From the NCBI GenBank assembly GCA_016748015.1, contig JAAOMT010000144.1, forward strand, positions 86,363-138,556: a DNA stretch of 52,194 bases, written 5' to 3'. The notes under the pieces are model-generated. The model saw nothing but the letters and a program-made list of their open reading frames with translations. It ran no database searches and was not told the DNA's origin. This document shows, piece by piece, positions 11,801 to 22,949 of this stretch. The DNA comes from Geosiphon pyriformis (taxonomy: Eukaryota > Glomeromycota > Glomeromycetes > Archaeosporales > Geosiphonaceae). Position 1 is the first letter of the stretch; each line of letters starts with the position of its first letter. Position numbers and translations under genes: made by a program.

Positions 11801-12983
11801 CAATTATTAAAAAATTAATTAATTAATTTTATTTTAAAAATATTTGTTAAAGCAATAAGCTTTTTTTAATTCAAAAAATTCTAATACTGTTTTTTATTAA
11901 TATTAACTAATAATTAAAAACACAGTTAGCAAAAACCAAATTTTTAAAATAAAAAATAGTATATTATTACAAATTAAAAAATTTTAACTTAATAATAATA
12001 ATTTTTTAGTTTAGAAAAAAAGTAATACTTCAATTTTTATAACAATAGCCCAAGTTTTTAAAATAAATAATGCTATTTAATAATTTAGATAAAATATATG
12101 TTGGAATACAATTTTTTTGCTTTTTTAATAAAAAAAAAAATGCCAAAAGAATTATATTAAACAATACAATCAAATATTATCTTAATAAATATGTTGTAGC
12201 TGTTGTTATTCAAATTAAAAAAGTGTTATTGTTTATAACTGGATTGGAACCAATTATTATGGCAAAAAAAAACCAATATTAAGTAAAAAAACACAGATTT
12301 ATTTTTTAAAACAATAGTGATAAGTTCAAAATTTTTAAAAGCCATAAAAATATTGCTTTAAAGAATATTAAAAGAAAAACTTTTTTTAAAATTTTAATAA
12401 ATATCCTGTTAAAATTGTTGTGAAAAAAAAATTTACGAGACTAAGAAGTGAAATTTTATGTTTTTATTAATAATTATTATTTTACAAATTAAAATAATAA
12501 TTATTAAATAAAAAATATTCAATATTATAACTGATTTATAATATATTTTAAAACTTTTTAATATTTAATAATCATTATAAATATTAAAAATTCGTAAAAA
12601 CATATTTTAAATTTTAAATACACATTAAAATTTAATTATAATTTATTAAAAAAATGGATTTAATATTTAGTATTTTTTGTAATAATAATATTTTACAAAA
12701 ATGATAAATTAATTAATTATGAATTAATAAAAAATTGAAAATTTATTTTTAATGTTTTTTATTAAATTTTAAGTAATTTAAATTAAGATATTATTAAGAC
12801 ATATTTTTATGAAAAAAATTGTCATAGTTTTTAAGACTTTAAATTTTTGCTAAATTTTTGTGAATTTAATTGATTTTATTAAGTCTTAAAAATTTTACTT
12901 AAAGCTATAAATTTTAACTGAAAATAATTGGTTTCCTGTTTTAGTATGTATGTAATTTAATAATTTAGTGATATTTTGATAAC
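8872..12983. other. Kinase upstream region and AT-rich island
   Basis: 8872-9600 is normal-composition flank and 5' region of the kinase gene, with an open frame to 9081 that could be N-terminal coding. From about 9600 to 12960 the sequence is almost only A and T, with homopolymer runs. No gene is supported, and the 70-codon frame at 12070 is low-complexity chance. By analogy with the islands beside LINE-B this is probably a decayed repeat, but I could not align it convincingly. Confidence 0.4.
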
Positions 12984-12995
12984 AATAACAATAAT
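12984..12995. repeat. Possible 5' target-site duplication of LINE-A
   Basis: AATAACAATAAT occurs here and again right after the A-tail at 19755-19766. A 12-bp direct repeat at both ends of a LINE is expected from target-primed insertion. Because the motif is low-complexity in AT-rich DNA, chance agreement is possible. Confidence 0.45.
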
Positions 12996-13149
12996 AATTA
13001 AAACACAAAAACTTCTTTCTTTCCTTTATCCCAAATTCTTGAAAAAGAGCCAAAAGTTTTTTGAAAAGAAGTTTTCTACAATTCAGTATGATAAATCCAA
13101 ATCTTTTCTGCTTAATTACAAGGCCATTGTTGGTCCCAATATTGCTGTA

Positions 13150-14939
13150 ATGAAGAAGTCTGCTAAAGGCTTTAGTGCTGATACTGTTAGTAAGGACATT
13201 GCTTCTAGGAAAAAAAGGAAAGATGGTGTTTTGAAGGATGATACTGCTCAAAAAATAGTTGTGTCTAATAAAGTAATTGGTGGTTCTTGGGGATCTGAGA
13301 CTGAGAATACCACTGAGTCTGACAGTGTAAACATGGAAGAGAAGTTTTTGATTGAAGAAACTAGTGTAGATTATGAAGAAGGTAATCTTTTGGAAGGGAG
13401 AGACATTAACCAAACACCAAAAGGGCCCAAAGTAGTTACTAAGCAAGCTTTGGATAAACCTTTGGGCAAAATTAATTTTCTGGGCGATGATAATGATGGT
13501 GATGTTCTATCAGATGGCCATTTAGAACTTCCTCCTCCTTTGAGAAATCTGGTTAATGTCCCTGTTCATAAGTCATTTGCTCTGGATATTGGGTTGGAAA
13601 AAGTGACTGGTAAATCTTCTCAAGAGAAACTTTCTGCAGTCAGGAAATTATTTTCAGAAATCAATAGTTTTGGGGGGCCTTTACCCTCTCAAAATTTGCT
13701 GAGATCATCAAAGCAACATTTACGTCCGAATCAAGCTTGGCACAGGCTTCTAAAAAGGCTGAGAATGCAAAAATCTTGGTTAACACCAATCTCAAGAAAC
13801 CAACTGGTCATTCAGATTGGGCTGTGATGGTAAAGAAAATTCCAGTTGGAACATCAGTTAAGGCTGTGCACACTGTACTTTCTGAATTTGGTTCTGTTGT
13901 GTCAATCAAAATGCAATTGGTAGGACTATGGCAAAAGGCTGTGGTTGAATTTGCCCAATTGAATCAGGCTGATTTGGTCACAGCTAGATGGTCCATCTTG
14001 ATCAGAAAGAATGCCGTGAGAGTGGCTAAGGCTAATTCGGACAAGGAATCATGGAACACAAGAAATCAGCATAGGGCTTTGCTCTACATACTGCCAATGG
14101 GCACTAATGCACATGATATCTGGGATTTCATTGGTTCTGTGGATGGGAGAACATGCGTCATTGATTGACATTCTGTTATATATGCTCAGACTAGATGTAC
14201 TATTGTCTGTTTTGACTCTGTGGCTTCAATTAATGCAGTTATGAAAACCACTCCTGTCTTGAAGGGCGCCAATCTGCGTTGGGCTCATATGGGTTCTGCT
14301 AAGTATGCTAAGTGTGGGAATTTGGGTCATACATCTTTGGGTTGTTCTGTGGGTGGGAAATCTTCTCCTGGTAGACTAGCTTGTAGAATATTGTCTGAGG
14401 ATGATAAAAGCAGGCTGGCTTCTATTTATGTAAGGCGCTCTGTTTCAATATCCCATCCTGTGTCTTTTGGTGGCATTTCATGAACCAATGTTGTTGGTGG
14501 GTCTTTTTTTCCTCCTCTCTCTGTACGTGATGATTTAGCTTCTTCTGGTTCCTCTTCGGGGATAAAACCTCCTCCGTCGGTGTCTGTAGAATTAAATTAT
14601 AGGTTTGCCACTCTTGAGCGTAATCTTGCCAGCCTCACGGAACACATGGACAAGTTGGCTAAAAGGTTGGACTCACTTGGGCCAATGGTTTCCCAGCCTA
14701 GCCCTGGATGTCAGCCATTGGTGACCCCTTCATCACAGAATCAAGGAGTGGATATAGTGATGAGTGAGGGTTCAGGTGTGGCCACTGGTGGTGAGGCTAT
14801 TGCGAAAGTGGTGGTTTTTGATCCTTCAGTTGTCTCTAAAATGGAGGAAACTTTGCGCAATCTTTCAGTCACAGTTATGGGCCTCTCAGCCAAAATTAAC
14901 AATGCTGGTTTGGTTCCCAATGTTCATTCTTCTCAATGA
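13150..14939 (+). pseudogene. LINE-A ORF1 (Gag-like, RRM-like region and zinc knuckle), broken
   Basis: Starts at ATG 13150 (MKKSAKGF), the same MKKS start as LINE-B ORF1. A Lys-rich and acidic N-terminal part is followed by a region (about 13800-14000) of the form GHSDWAVMVKKIPVG...LSEFGSVVSIKM, which looks like an RNA-recognition fold. Then comes the zinc knuckle at 14304-14345, YAKCGNLGHTSLGC, where the first Cys has become Tyr. The end of the protein (14580-14939) has a helical stretch that may mediate oligomerisation. Breaks: a frameshift near 13740-13820, TGA at 14166, TGA at 14481. The protein would bind element RNA. As it stands it cannot be made. Confidence 0.8.
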
Positions 14940-17900
14940 TGAAACTGGTTTGGAAAATTGCAACATGCAATGCTCGTAGTATCAATGTCCCTGCCAAGCA
15001 GAAAAATGTTGTTTGTTAGCACAATAATTCTGGGAATATGATTTCTATTGTTATGGAAATGAAATTGAGGTCTAATATTAGGTCTTGGATTATGAACAAG
15101 TTTGATGGGGTGAGGATATTCTCTTCTGGTTTGGACAATGGGATTTTTGGTGCTGGAGTGATGATCATTATGAAAAATTCTCTTGCTTGTCATGTTTCTA
15201 AGGTTGAGGAGGTACCTGGTCATTTTCTATCCATTTGGCTCTTTTTTAAGGGCAAGTTGTCAGTTGTGATTTTGGGCCTGTATGCAGATGCTTCTGCCAA
15301 GACTAGATTTGGCCAAGCTTGTGAAATTAACTCTCTTATTGCCAAGGCTGCTAATTCTTCTACGTTCATGGTTCTGGGTGGTGACTTTAATGAGGATGGA
15401 TCTAGGAAGAGTGCTAGTCTTAAGTTCTGCTCAGATTTGGGGTTGGTCAACTTCTTTGGCAGACATCTTCTGGCCAAAGCTTCTACTTGGGGCAATTCCC
15501 AGGGTGTCGTAAAGATTATCAACTACATTTTTGTGAGCAAAAGTTTGTTATCTGCTTTGGCTGGTTATGAAATCTCTTCTGTTTCTGATTTCTTTGATAC
15601 TGATCATAATGCTGTTCTGGTTTCTGTTGATTTGGATGGTTTCTTGGATTCCCGTCTTAATAGTGAACGCAAACAGGTCAATAAGGATAAGTGGAAATTC
15701 AAGATCAAAGATACAGATGCTAATAAGTGGTTATATTTTAGGGAATGTTCTTTAGACAGGTTCTTGGGAAACATAGTTTTATTTAATAATGCAAAAGTTA
15801 ATGGAGATTTGGATGCCATGTGGAGGATCCTTAAGGATGTGGTCTTTTACTCAGCAGATAAAGTGTTTTCTAGACGTTGGTTTAGCAAGTTTGATTGTTC
15901 AAAAAATAAGCTGTCTTTGAAGTTTTTCAGGTTGGAGTTGTTGGTGGCCAAGTTGATGAAATGTTTGAGTTTGGGTCAGGTATCAGATGCTGCTCACTTT
16001 CTCAAGGTGTGGTCTGATCTTGATAGTAAGAGGATCTCCAAAGTGTGCACAATGTTTGATGATAATGTGAGCAGGGTGAGCATTCTTCAACACTTATCAA
16101 GGATCAAAAAATTGTACCGTAAGTTTAAATACTACGAGTCTAGGGTGGCCAGAGATATTTCAATCAGAAGAGCAATAGACAAATGAATGGAAAACTTTAG
16201 CTTCAATAAAGGACTTATGATCAAGAGCATTTTGGATCGGCCATTCAAAAAAGTTGTGCTGAACCATTTGATATTGGACAATGAGTTGATTTTGGAGCCC
16301 AAGGAGGTTAAATCTGCTGTTGATAACATCATGGAAGGATGGACAAGGAAAAGAGTTGCTCTTGTCTTTCTGCCTGTTCGTTGGTCTAATCAATATGTCC
16401 CTCTGGACTATGTCAGTAATGATGCATTCTCGAAGGTCATGAATGTGATTAAATCAGATGAGTTTCTCTTAGTGGTCAAAGAACTGCCTGATGGGAAAGC
16501 TGCTGGCATGTCTGGTATTTCTAATGAGCTTTGGAAGCATGGAGATGCTCAGGTTCTGGGTGGTCTGCTTAACATTCTTAATGTGTGCTTAAAGTTAGAG
16601 GCAGTTCTTTTACAGTGAAGACAAACCTGAGTTTTCATGATACCAAAGCCCTATGATTGGAAAGAGACACTTACCAATATCAGGCCAATAGCATTGATTG
16701 AGACAGCCAGAAAGATACTGTCTAAGATTTTTTTTGACAGAATATCTCTGGCTTGTAGTGTTTCTGATGTCTTTCATGGGGACAATTTTTCGGTTTTAAA
16801 GGGTACATCTACTCAAACTCTTATCTTTACCATTGGTTCTATTGTTGAAGATGCACTTGAGAAGAACAGGCAGCTTTGGCTAGTGCTTCAGGATATGTGG
16901 AAAGCTTATGACTCAGTTGGGTGGCCTCATCTGCGAAATAGTCTAATTAAGATCAAAATGTGCCCCTGTTTTATTGAACTTTTTGGAAATATACACAATA
17001 ATTGGTCCAATTGGATAATGACAGACTTTGGTCTAACTGATGGATATGCTGTTCATAATAAGTTGGATTAAGGAGAAGTTTTTTCACTATTGTTGTGAAG
17101 GATCTTTTATGACCCTCTGCTTTGTGAGGTCAAAAGGCATAAACAATTGTACGGCTATAGATTGGATTTTAAATTTTTTACCAGGACAGGTAGAGCTGAC
17201 CCTAAGGCAGCAGAACCTCTTTTTTTGCAGCTAGTGCCTTTGTGGATGACACTATTTGGGTTGAGAATTGTCTGGCGGTCACACAATGTATTTTAGACAT
17301 TGTGAGTGAATTTTTTTCAATTAATGATATTGCTATTAACACAGACAAGACAGTTGTCATTCCTATCAATCAAGGGGCCAGGAAGGTTTCTTTGTCAATT
17401 AGTGGCTCTAGAATTTCTATTGCCAAGAAGGGTGTGTCTTACCAATACTTGGGGATTTTTTTTTCTACAGATGGCCTATCTAAGCCTAGTTTGGCCAAAG
17501 CCCATTCGGATATCAGGTTCTTTTCAAATGTTGTGCTAAGGAAGGCTGTTATTGAGAAGCAATTTTTGTATTTGGTATCTGCTGTTTTCAACCCATAATT
17601 GGTTACAGGCTTTAATTTAGTTGTGTCTCTAAGAGTGTTTGTGAAAAGTGAGACAAAATGTTGAAGAAGGAGTTAAAGTTCAAGACCAATCTACCCAAGG
17701 ATTTTCCAAATGAGGCTTTGTATTATCCGGAATTATACAGTTTAAGAACTTTTGAACAGGTGCTGACTGAGAATATATTGGCTGGCTTGGTTGTGTTCGC
17801 AAATGCTGGTGGAATCCTTGGTAAACTTTTTGAGCACAGAGCCATAGAGTTGTAGGCCACTAGCTGGATGCCCCGGCACCCTCTAAGAGTTCCGATCAAT

Positions 17901-19445
17901 TTGCTGATTAATCCCACAAATTGCTTTTTGGCTGGTGTGACACATGTTCTCAAGTTGTGCAACCTCTCATTGGGTGGTAATCTGTCTGATGTTTTTCGGG
18001 CCAAGAATAGTATTGCAGTTTTAGACATGCTTGGTTTAGGGTCTTATTTGTGTGTGGCAAAGTCTTTTAGGAGATACAGTATAGTGTTCGTTTATCAGCT
18101 TTTGGACTGCTGAGGTGCTTGTTTTGAGTGGAATACTTTTCACAAGTGGAAGAAGCTGGACCCTAGAGGCCCAGTTCCTGTTTGGTTTATCTTGTTGGTT
18201 GAATTTATTAAAGAAGGCGGTTTGTCGAATCATGTAACGTTGTTTCATTGTTCAGCTCTCACTGATTCTCCTTGTGACTTCGGTTATGTTAATGAGCGTC
18301 TACTAAATTCTGATTTGAGTTCTGTGACCATCTATACAGACGGTTCTGTCAAAAGTTTGGGTTCGTTGGATGCTCGTGGTGGTGCTGCCGCTTACTTTCC
18401 AGATGCAAATGTTAGCATTGGGGTCAAGATGGATGTGTTGTTATCCTTAACTCTGGTGGAGCTACAAGCCATTGCATTAGCTTTAAAGTGTATGTCTACT
18501 TCTTGGTCTGTTGTTTTGTTTACTGACAGTCAGGTCTCACTAGACTTGTGCGAATCTGGCAGTGGTGTATTTAGTCCTGATTTTTATGATAAATGCTGGA
18601 TTGAGAAGAAACATATTCGCCATGTCATCTTTAGTAAAGGCTTGTTGGTTACTTGGAACAAAGTCAAGGGTCATTCTGGTGTTGTTGAGAACGAATGTGC
18701 AGATTTCTATGCTGATGTCACTGTTGCCTCTAAGTTTTTTCTGCCCCTTGTGGTTTTTTATTGCTTTTTTAGAGTTAAAGACAGGCCTGTCTCTAGAAAT
18801 GCTCGTTACATTGCCAAAAAATTGTTTAATGCTGTTCACTCTGTTGGTTGGAAGGCCAAATGTGTTGGTAACTTTATTAGAGTGGATCTCTGTTACTATT
18901 TTGATAAGACCAATACCTTTTGTGTTTGGCATCCTGATGGCAAGATCAAATCTGGCTACACCAGTAGTGCATCAGTAACACTTCGGTCATATCTCATGAA
19001 AGCGCTCCACTATTGCTTACCAGTGGCCAAAAGGAAAAAATTGTATGATCCGAGATATCCAAGTATTGCATACATTCAGTGTGGGTTGGTGAAGGACTCC
19101 AATCATGTGTTTTCCTGCGTTCATAATACCAATGTTCAGGAAACTTTGTTGTTAGATGCTTCTATGGAGTGAAATGCAGTGTTGGAAATTGCTGCCAATG
19201 GGAATGCAATTGCTAATTCACTGTGTAAGACTGGGTCTTCCATCGACTTATTCACAGCGCTGGCTAAAAATTTTGTGTTGAAGGGCTGGGTGGCTGACAC
19301 AGTAAGCCGTTTGGGTGCTGGTTTTGGTGGGGGTGCATTGGTTGTCGATTTCGTTTGTTGTTTTGCTGAGAGTCACAGGTCAGCCGTTTGGATACCAGCA
19401 GCTAAGTTGAGATCCTATTATAAGAAGCATAATCTTCTGCCATAA
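14936..19445 (+). pseudogene. LINE-A ORF2 (endonuclease, reverse transcriptase, RNase H), broken
   Basis: Begins at ATGATG overlapping the ORF1 stop. The apurinic-type endonuclease shows MEMKLRS, GGDFNED (15377-15397) and FDTDHNAV. The reverse transcriptase shows LPDGKAAGMSGISNELW, IPKPYDWK, IRPIALIETARK, motif A DMWKAYD (16892-16912) and motif C FVDD (17239-17250). RNase H follows with YTDGS (Asp at 18339), VELQAIALAL, FTDSQ and KVKGHSGV. Near the end there is a CX2C...HX4C-like piece (QCGLVKDSNHVFSC) whose first Cys is lost. The catalytic residues listed are still present, but at least ten stops or frameshifts interrupt the frame, for example at 15017, 16184, 16616, 16628, 17069 and 17096. 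Confidence 0.85.
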
Positions 19446-19754
19446 GATGGCTCCTCCTTTTTGTCGGTGTCTAGTCTGTCTTCTTTGTGGTCTGCTGGGT
19501 CAATCCGAGATTTCGGTTTCAGGTTGGGTGTTTACATATGCTTTGGGTTGCACTCGTGCCTTACAAAATTGGACTTTGATTTCTTGAATGGTTTTCCTGT
19601 AGTGGGAGTTCTGGATGTGTAGAGCTGCCTTGGTTGGCTCAAGTGGCCAGTCATGTGTAGAAAAAGCATGAGCCATGCTTAATTTAGATTCTGTGTATTC
19701 TATGTACTTAGGTAGTGGTTGGGCTGCACTCGTAAAATCTTTAATAAAAAAAAA

Positions 19755-19766
19755 AATAACAATAAT
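19755..19766. repeat. Possible 3' target-site duplication of LINE-A
   Basis: Second copy of AATAACAATAAT, directly after the A-tail. It pairs with 12984-12995. Confidence 0.45.
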
Positions 19767-21018
19767 TAAAATTTTAATAGTTTACTATTTAGATAATTAA
19801 AAATATTGCCAACATTCTTGACTTTAAATTTCAATAGATAATACTATTGATTTCAGATTCTAAAGGTTTCAAAAAGTTAAAAGTAAAATCCATGATTCAA
19901 TATTAGGCCTATATATTCAAGACTGATAGCTATTTAGTAATATAGAGTATTGGGGTTGTAATAAAATGACACTCGAGAAAGCATCATACAGGAAATAATA
20001 GTCTTATTTAGCAAATACTTAGTAAGATTGACTATTGATGTGTTATAACCTATTTGGTAGTAATATAAAAAATTACATAAATAAGTTAGTACCGTATTCT
20101 CCCGAAAATGAGCACTTAAGAAAATACAGTGTCTTTAGAAACTATTGACAAAATTTATACATTTAATTATCTTTATTTGGCTATACTAACAAAGAAATTA
20201 AAAGAGCAGGATGATCCAGAATTCTTTTTTAAACTGCTCACAAAAAAAAAATTTTCTTCGAGAAACTTATTTATCGTGTATTTGACATACTTTTACCAAA
20301 CAAATCTCTTTTCGTGAAAAAATAAAGGTATATCTTTTTCCTAATTCTGCAAAAATAATACGGATGAGTGAATAAGAGGGATTTCAAGAGATATTTTAAC
20401 ACACACACATGGTAAGTAATAGTTCAAGTTAAAGGAAAAACCTATTTTTTATTTTTTTTTCTCCTTATACTTGTATCGTGGAAAACTTTGCATATTACTT
20501 AAAAATTTGGCTAAAAGAGAATGTTTTCTTTTTGCAATGAGAAAAATTCTTATCTTCAATATTTTATTTAGATAAAAAATTTATGGGCAACTTTTTATTT
20601 CTTTTCCTAATCAAATAATATTTATGAAATGAATATTCAATTTGTTCATTTTAAAAGTCAAAATTTTCAATCTTTCCCAAATGATATTAAACAAAAACAA
20701 TAATATAAACTGTGTAACGACATGTAAAGCCAAAAAATTATATTCATCTGTTCAAGGCTGAAATATATTATCTTACGTTCTCTATTTGTTTAGGGAAATA
20801 TTTATGGTAGACTTTGATTTTTTAGTGAAACCACTTTTTACTTTATTTACTTTTAATGGGCAAAATAGTAACGCTAACATTATAATTTACTTAAATCGTT
20901 TTATTTCCCTGCATACAATTGGTTATCATTAAAACCTGATTGGAATCGAAACGACTGTGAAAAATGGGCTTTAGGTAAAAGCGTGTTTTATTGTAAAACA
21001 TTTAAGATAGTATAAAAG

Positions 21019-21019
<1 letters not shown>

Positions 21020-21049
<30 letters not shown>
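21020..21049. repeat. (TAA)10 microsatellite
   Basis: Ten uninterrupted TAA units. Confidence 0.9.
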
Positions 21050-21052
<3 letters not shown>

Positions 21053-21669
21053 TTGCGTGAGAAACCTTATCCATTGTCAATCTTTCTAATAATGTTAATA
21101 TATGTTTTTCATTTTTAAACTTGTCTTTTTAAGGTAACCTCATGACACGCCATAAATGAAAATATTAAAAAACATGTTTAAATATCAAGTAATCTGAATA
21201 GATTTTTGGTTATAATGTTTATAATTTAACTAAACGCACATGATTTTTTGCAGCGTTACATTCCATGGTTGGTAATTGAAAAAGTGGGATGATTTAAAAA
21301 ACGATACAATTTCATTAAGAATCTAAGAATTTTACAAATATTCAGAAAACATATTTTTCAAAGATTGACAATTTTTTGGAATTTCTATATCAAAAAGAAA
21401 AAGATTTACTAAAAGATTTTAAAAAATGAAATCGATCTAGAAACTAATGTTTTCTGTTTTCACTAAATATCTATATATAAAAGAAATTTTTTTTTTTCTT
21501 GAAAAAAAAAAACCACTCCATAAACTGCTTTGTTGATTTATATTATCTTTTGTCAAAGAATAAAAATGTTTCACATGATCTTTACAAAATATTATATTTG
21601 ATATAATGCTGTGATAATCAATTTTGTCATAATTTTATAGTTGAATATAGTTGAATATAATTTTAATTT

Positions 21670-21689
21670 AAAAAAAAAAAAAAAAAAAA
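21670..21689. repeat. A20 homopolymer
   Basis: Twenty consecutive A residues after a short AT-rich stretch. It could be the tail of an old retroposed piece, but no recognisable element precedes it. Confidence 0.6.
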
Positions 21690-22788
21690 CAGGTATTGGG
21701 AGAGTTGGATTCAACTTAAAATAATCGCCTGATACATATAAATGCGACAACTCTTTTATTATTAGGAGGCATATACATGCAGGAGACTTCTCACAAATCT
21801 TATTAATTAGGTAATTAGATGTGAATCATCGTTTTCCAAACAGAGATGTCCCCCAAAAACCTTTCCTTTACTAACAACATCAAACAACATTCTTAATGAT
21901 TTTCAAGAATGTTTTCGAAGTTTCGTAGTACAAAGAAGATAAATAATATGAATCTCTATGATTTTCATTCATATTTTTAAATGGATTTATATATAATCCC
22001 ACATATAGCGATCAAACGGCCGAAAAGGAATTCAACTTTAAACCAAATTTAAAAAAGTGATCTGCCAAGTAAATAAAAATAATGATGATAACATACTTTG
22101 AATTATTCCCAATCAACTGTGTGGGATAAAATGGATGAAAAAGAGAAATTTATTACATTTATTTTTCAACCCCTAAAATCTTACCATAGATTCCTCTTCA
22201 AAAATTTGGAAAAATTAATAAATATTTTAATGAAACAAAAAAACTTGTTTGCGAAGAAAAAAATATTGGATTTTTCTTTTGAAATTCTCGAATAAAAAAA
22301 TTTGGGAAATATTTTTCTCTCAAAATATAGAAAAAGCTTTGATAAATTAACGTAATTGAAACGTAATTGAATCGTAATTACTAAAATATGCAAAGACATC
22401 ACCAATAATAGGTCAAAAGGCAACCTCGTTTTTTCCTTCCATATTGTTCATATCGGTTACCATTACAAGAAATTATTTGTCTTTAATATGATCATTTATT
22501 TGTGTATTTGATCTTTCAAAATACCCAATTACCTCTTATATACTTGTGAATACGGGTTTTATCCTCAAAAATCAACCAACCAACCAATCTAATCATTTCC
22601 CCCACTTTTAATCATAAGATAACCATATTAAGGTTACTGTATAACGTGGTAGTAATTTGAAATATTAATTTATATACCCATCATGGGGTTCAGGAGAGTT
22701 TCTCAAAGTAAATTAATCAAAGGGGTAATCTATAAATTCCTTCTTGAAATCATAATCATTGAAATATAATCAAAGTTTACCCTTTCTC

Positions 22789-22797
22789 TATAAAATA
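22789..22797 (+). promoter_or_regulatory. Candidate TATA box of the second MFS gene
   Basis: TATAAAATA lies about 155 bases upstream of the start codon at 22950, a reasonable distance for a TATA box plus 5' leader. In AT-rich DNA such a match is weak evidence on its own. Confidence 0.3.
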
Positions 22798-22949
22798 TAA
22801 CAATTTTTGTTACAATTTTGAATTTAAAAATTTTCATTATAAACTTTTAAGAGAAAAATCAAGAAAATTTTGTTTGACTTGGGTGATTTGCGACCACCAA
22901 ACGTCTACGATACAAGAGAGAAACCAAAGAATCTTTTCCACCAAATATA

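Larger units (their letters stand above)
12996..19754 (+). mobile_element. LINE-A: full-length, inactivated non-LTR retrotransposon (I/Tad1-like layout)
   Basis: A 6.76-kb element with the order ORF1 (nucleic-acid binding, CCHC), endonuclease, reverse transcriptase, RNase H and 3' UTR, ending in TTAATA followed by an A-run (19745-19754). Its first 70 bases (ACTTCTTTCTTTCC...) match the 5' end of LINE-B on the minus strand near 39700, and its last 130 bases match the 3' ends of three other copies at about 25990, 28015 and 29340. Both ends are therefore confirmed by independent copies. Stops and frameshifts break both ORFs. The layout (RNase H after RT, apurinic-type endonuclease, zinc knuckle in ORF1) is that of the I/Tad1 side of the LINE tree. 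Placement within it needs a phylogeny. Confidence 0.88.
19767..22949. other. Intergenic region between LINE-A and the second MFS gene
   Basis: No credible gene in about 3.2 kb. Short open frames at 20129 and 22098 are Lys/Phe-rich chance frames without recognisable content. It contains a (TAA)n microsatellite and an A20 run, listed separately, and in its last few hundred bases the promoter of the transporter at 22950. Confidence 0.4.

Noticed and set aside
12070-12282. 70-codon frame in the AT island
   Set aside because: Lys/Ile/Asn/Phe-rich low-complexity composition, no domain, surrounded by decayed AT sequence.
12900-12980. Possible LINE 3' end just upstream of LINE-A
   Set aside because: Only a TATGTA word and a few positions agree with the 3' UTR; the alignment is no better than expected in AT-rich DNA.
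12895-13446. 183-codon minus-strand frame over LINE-A
   Set aside because: Antisense to LINE-A ORF1; no recognisable protein.
15220-15522. 100-codon minus-strand frame
   Set aside because: Antisense to the LINE-A endonuclease.
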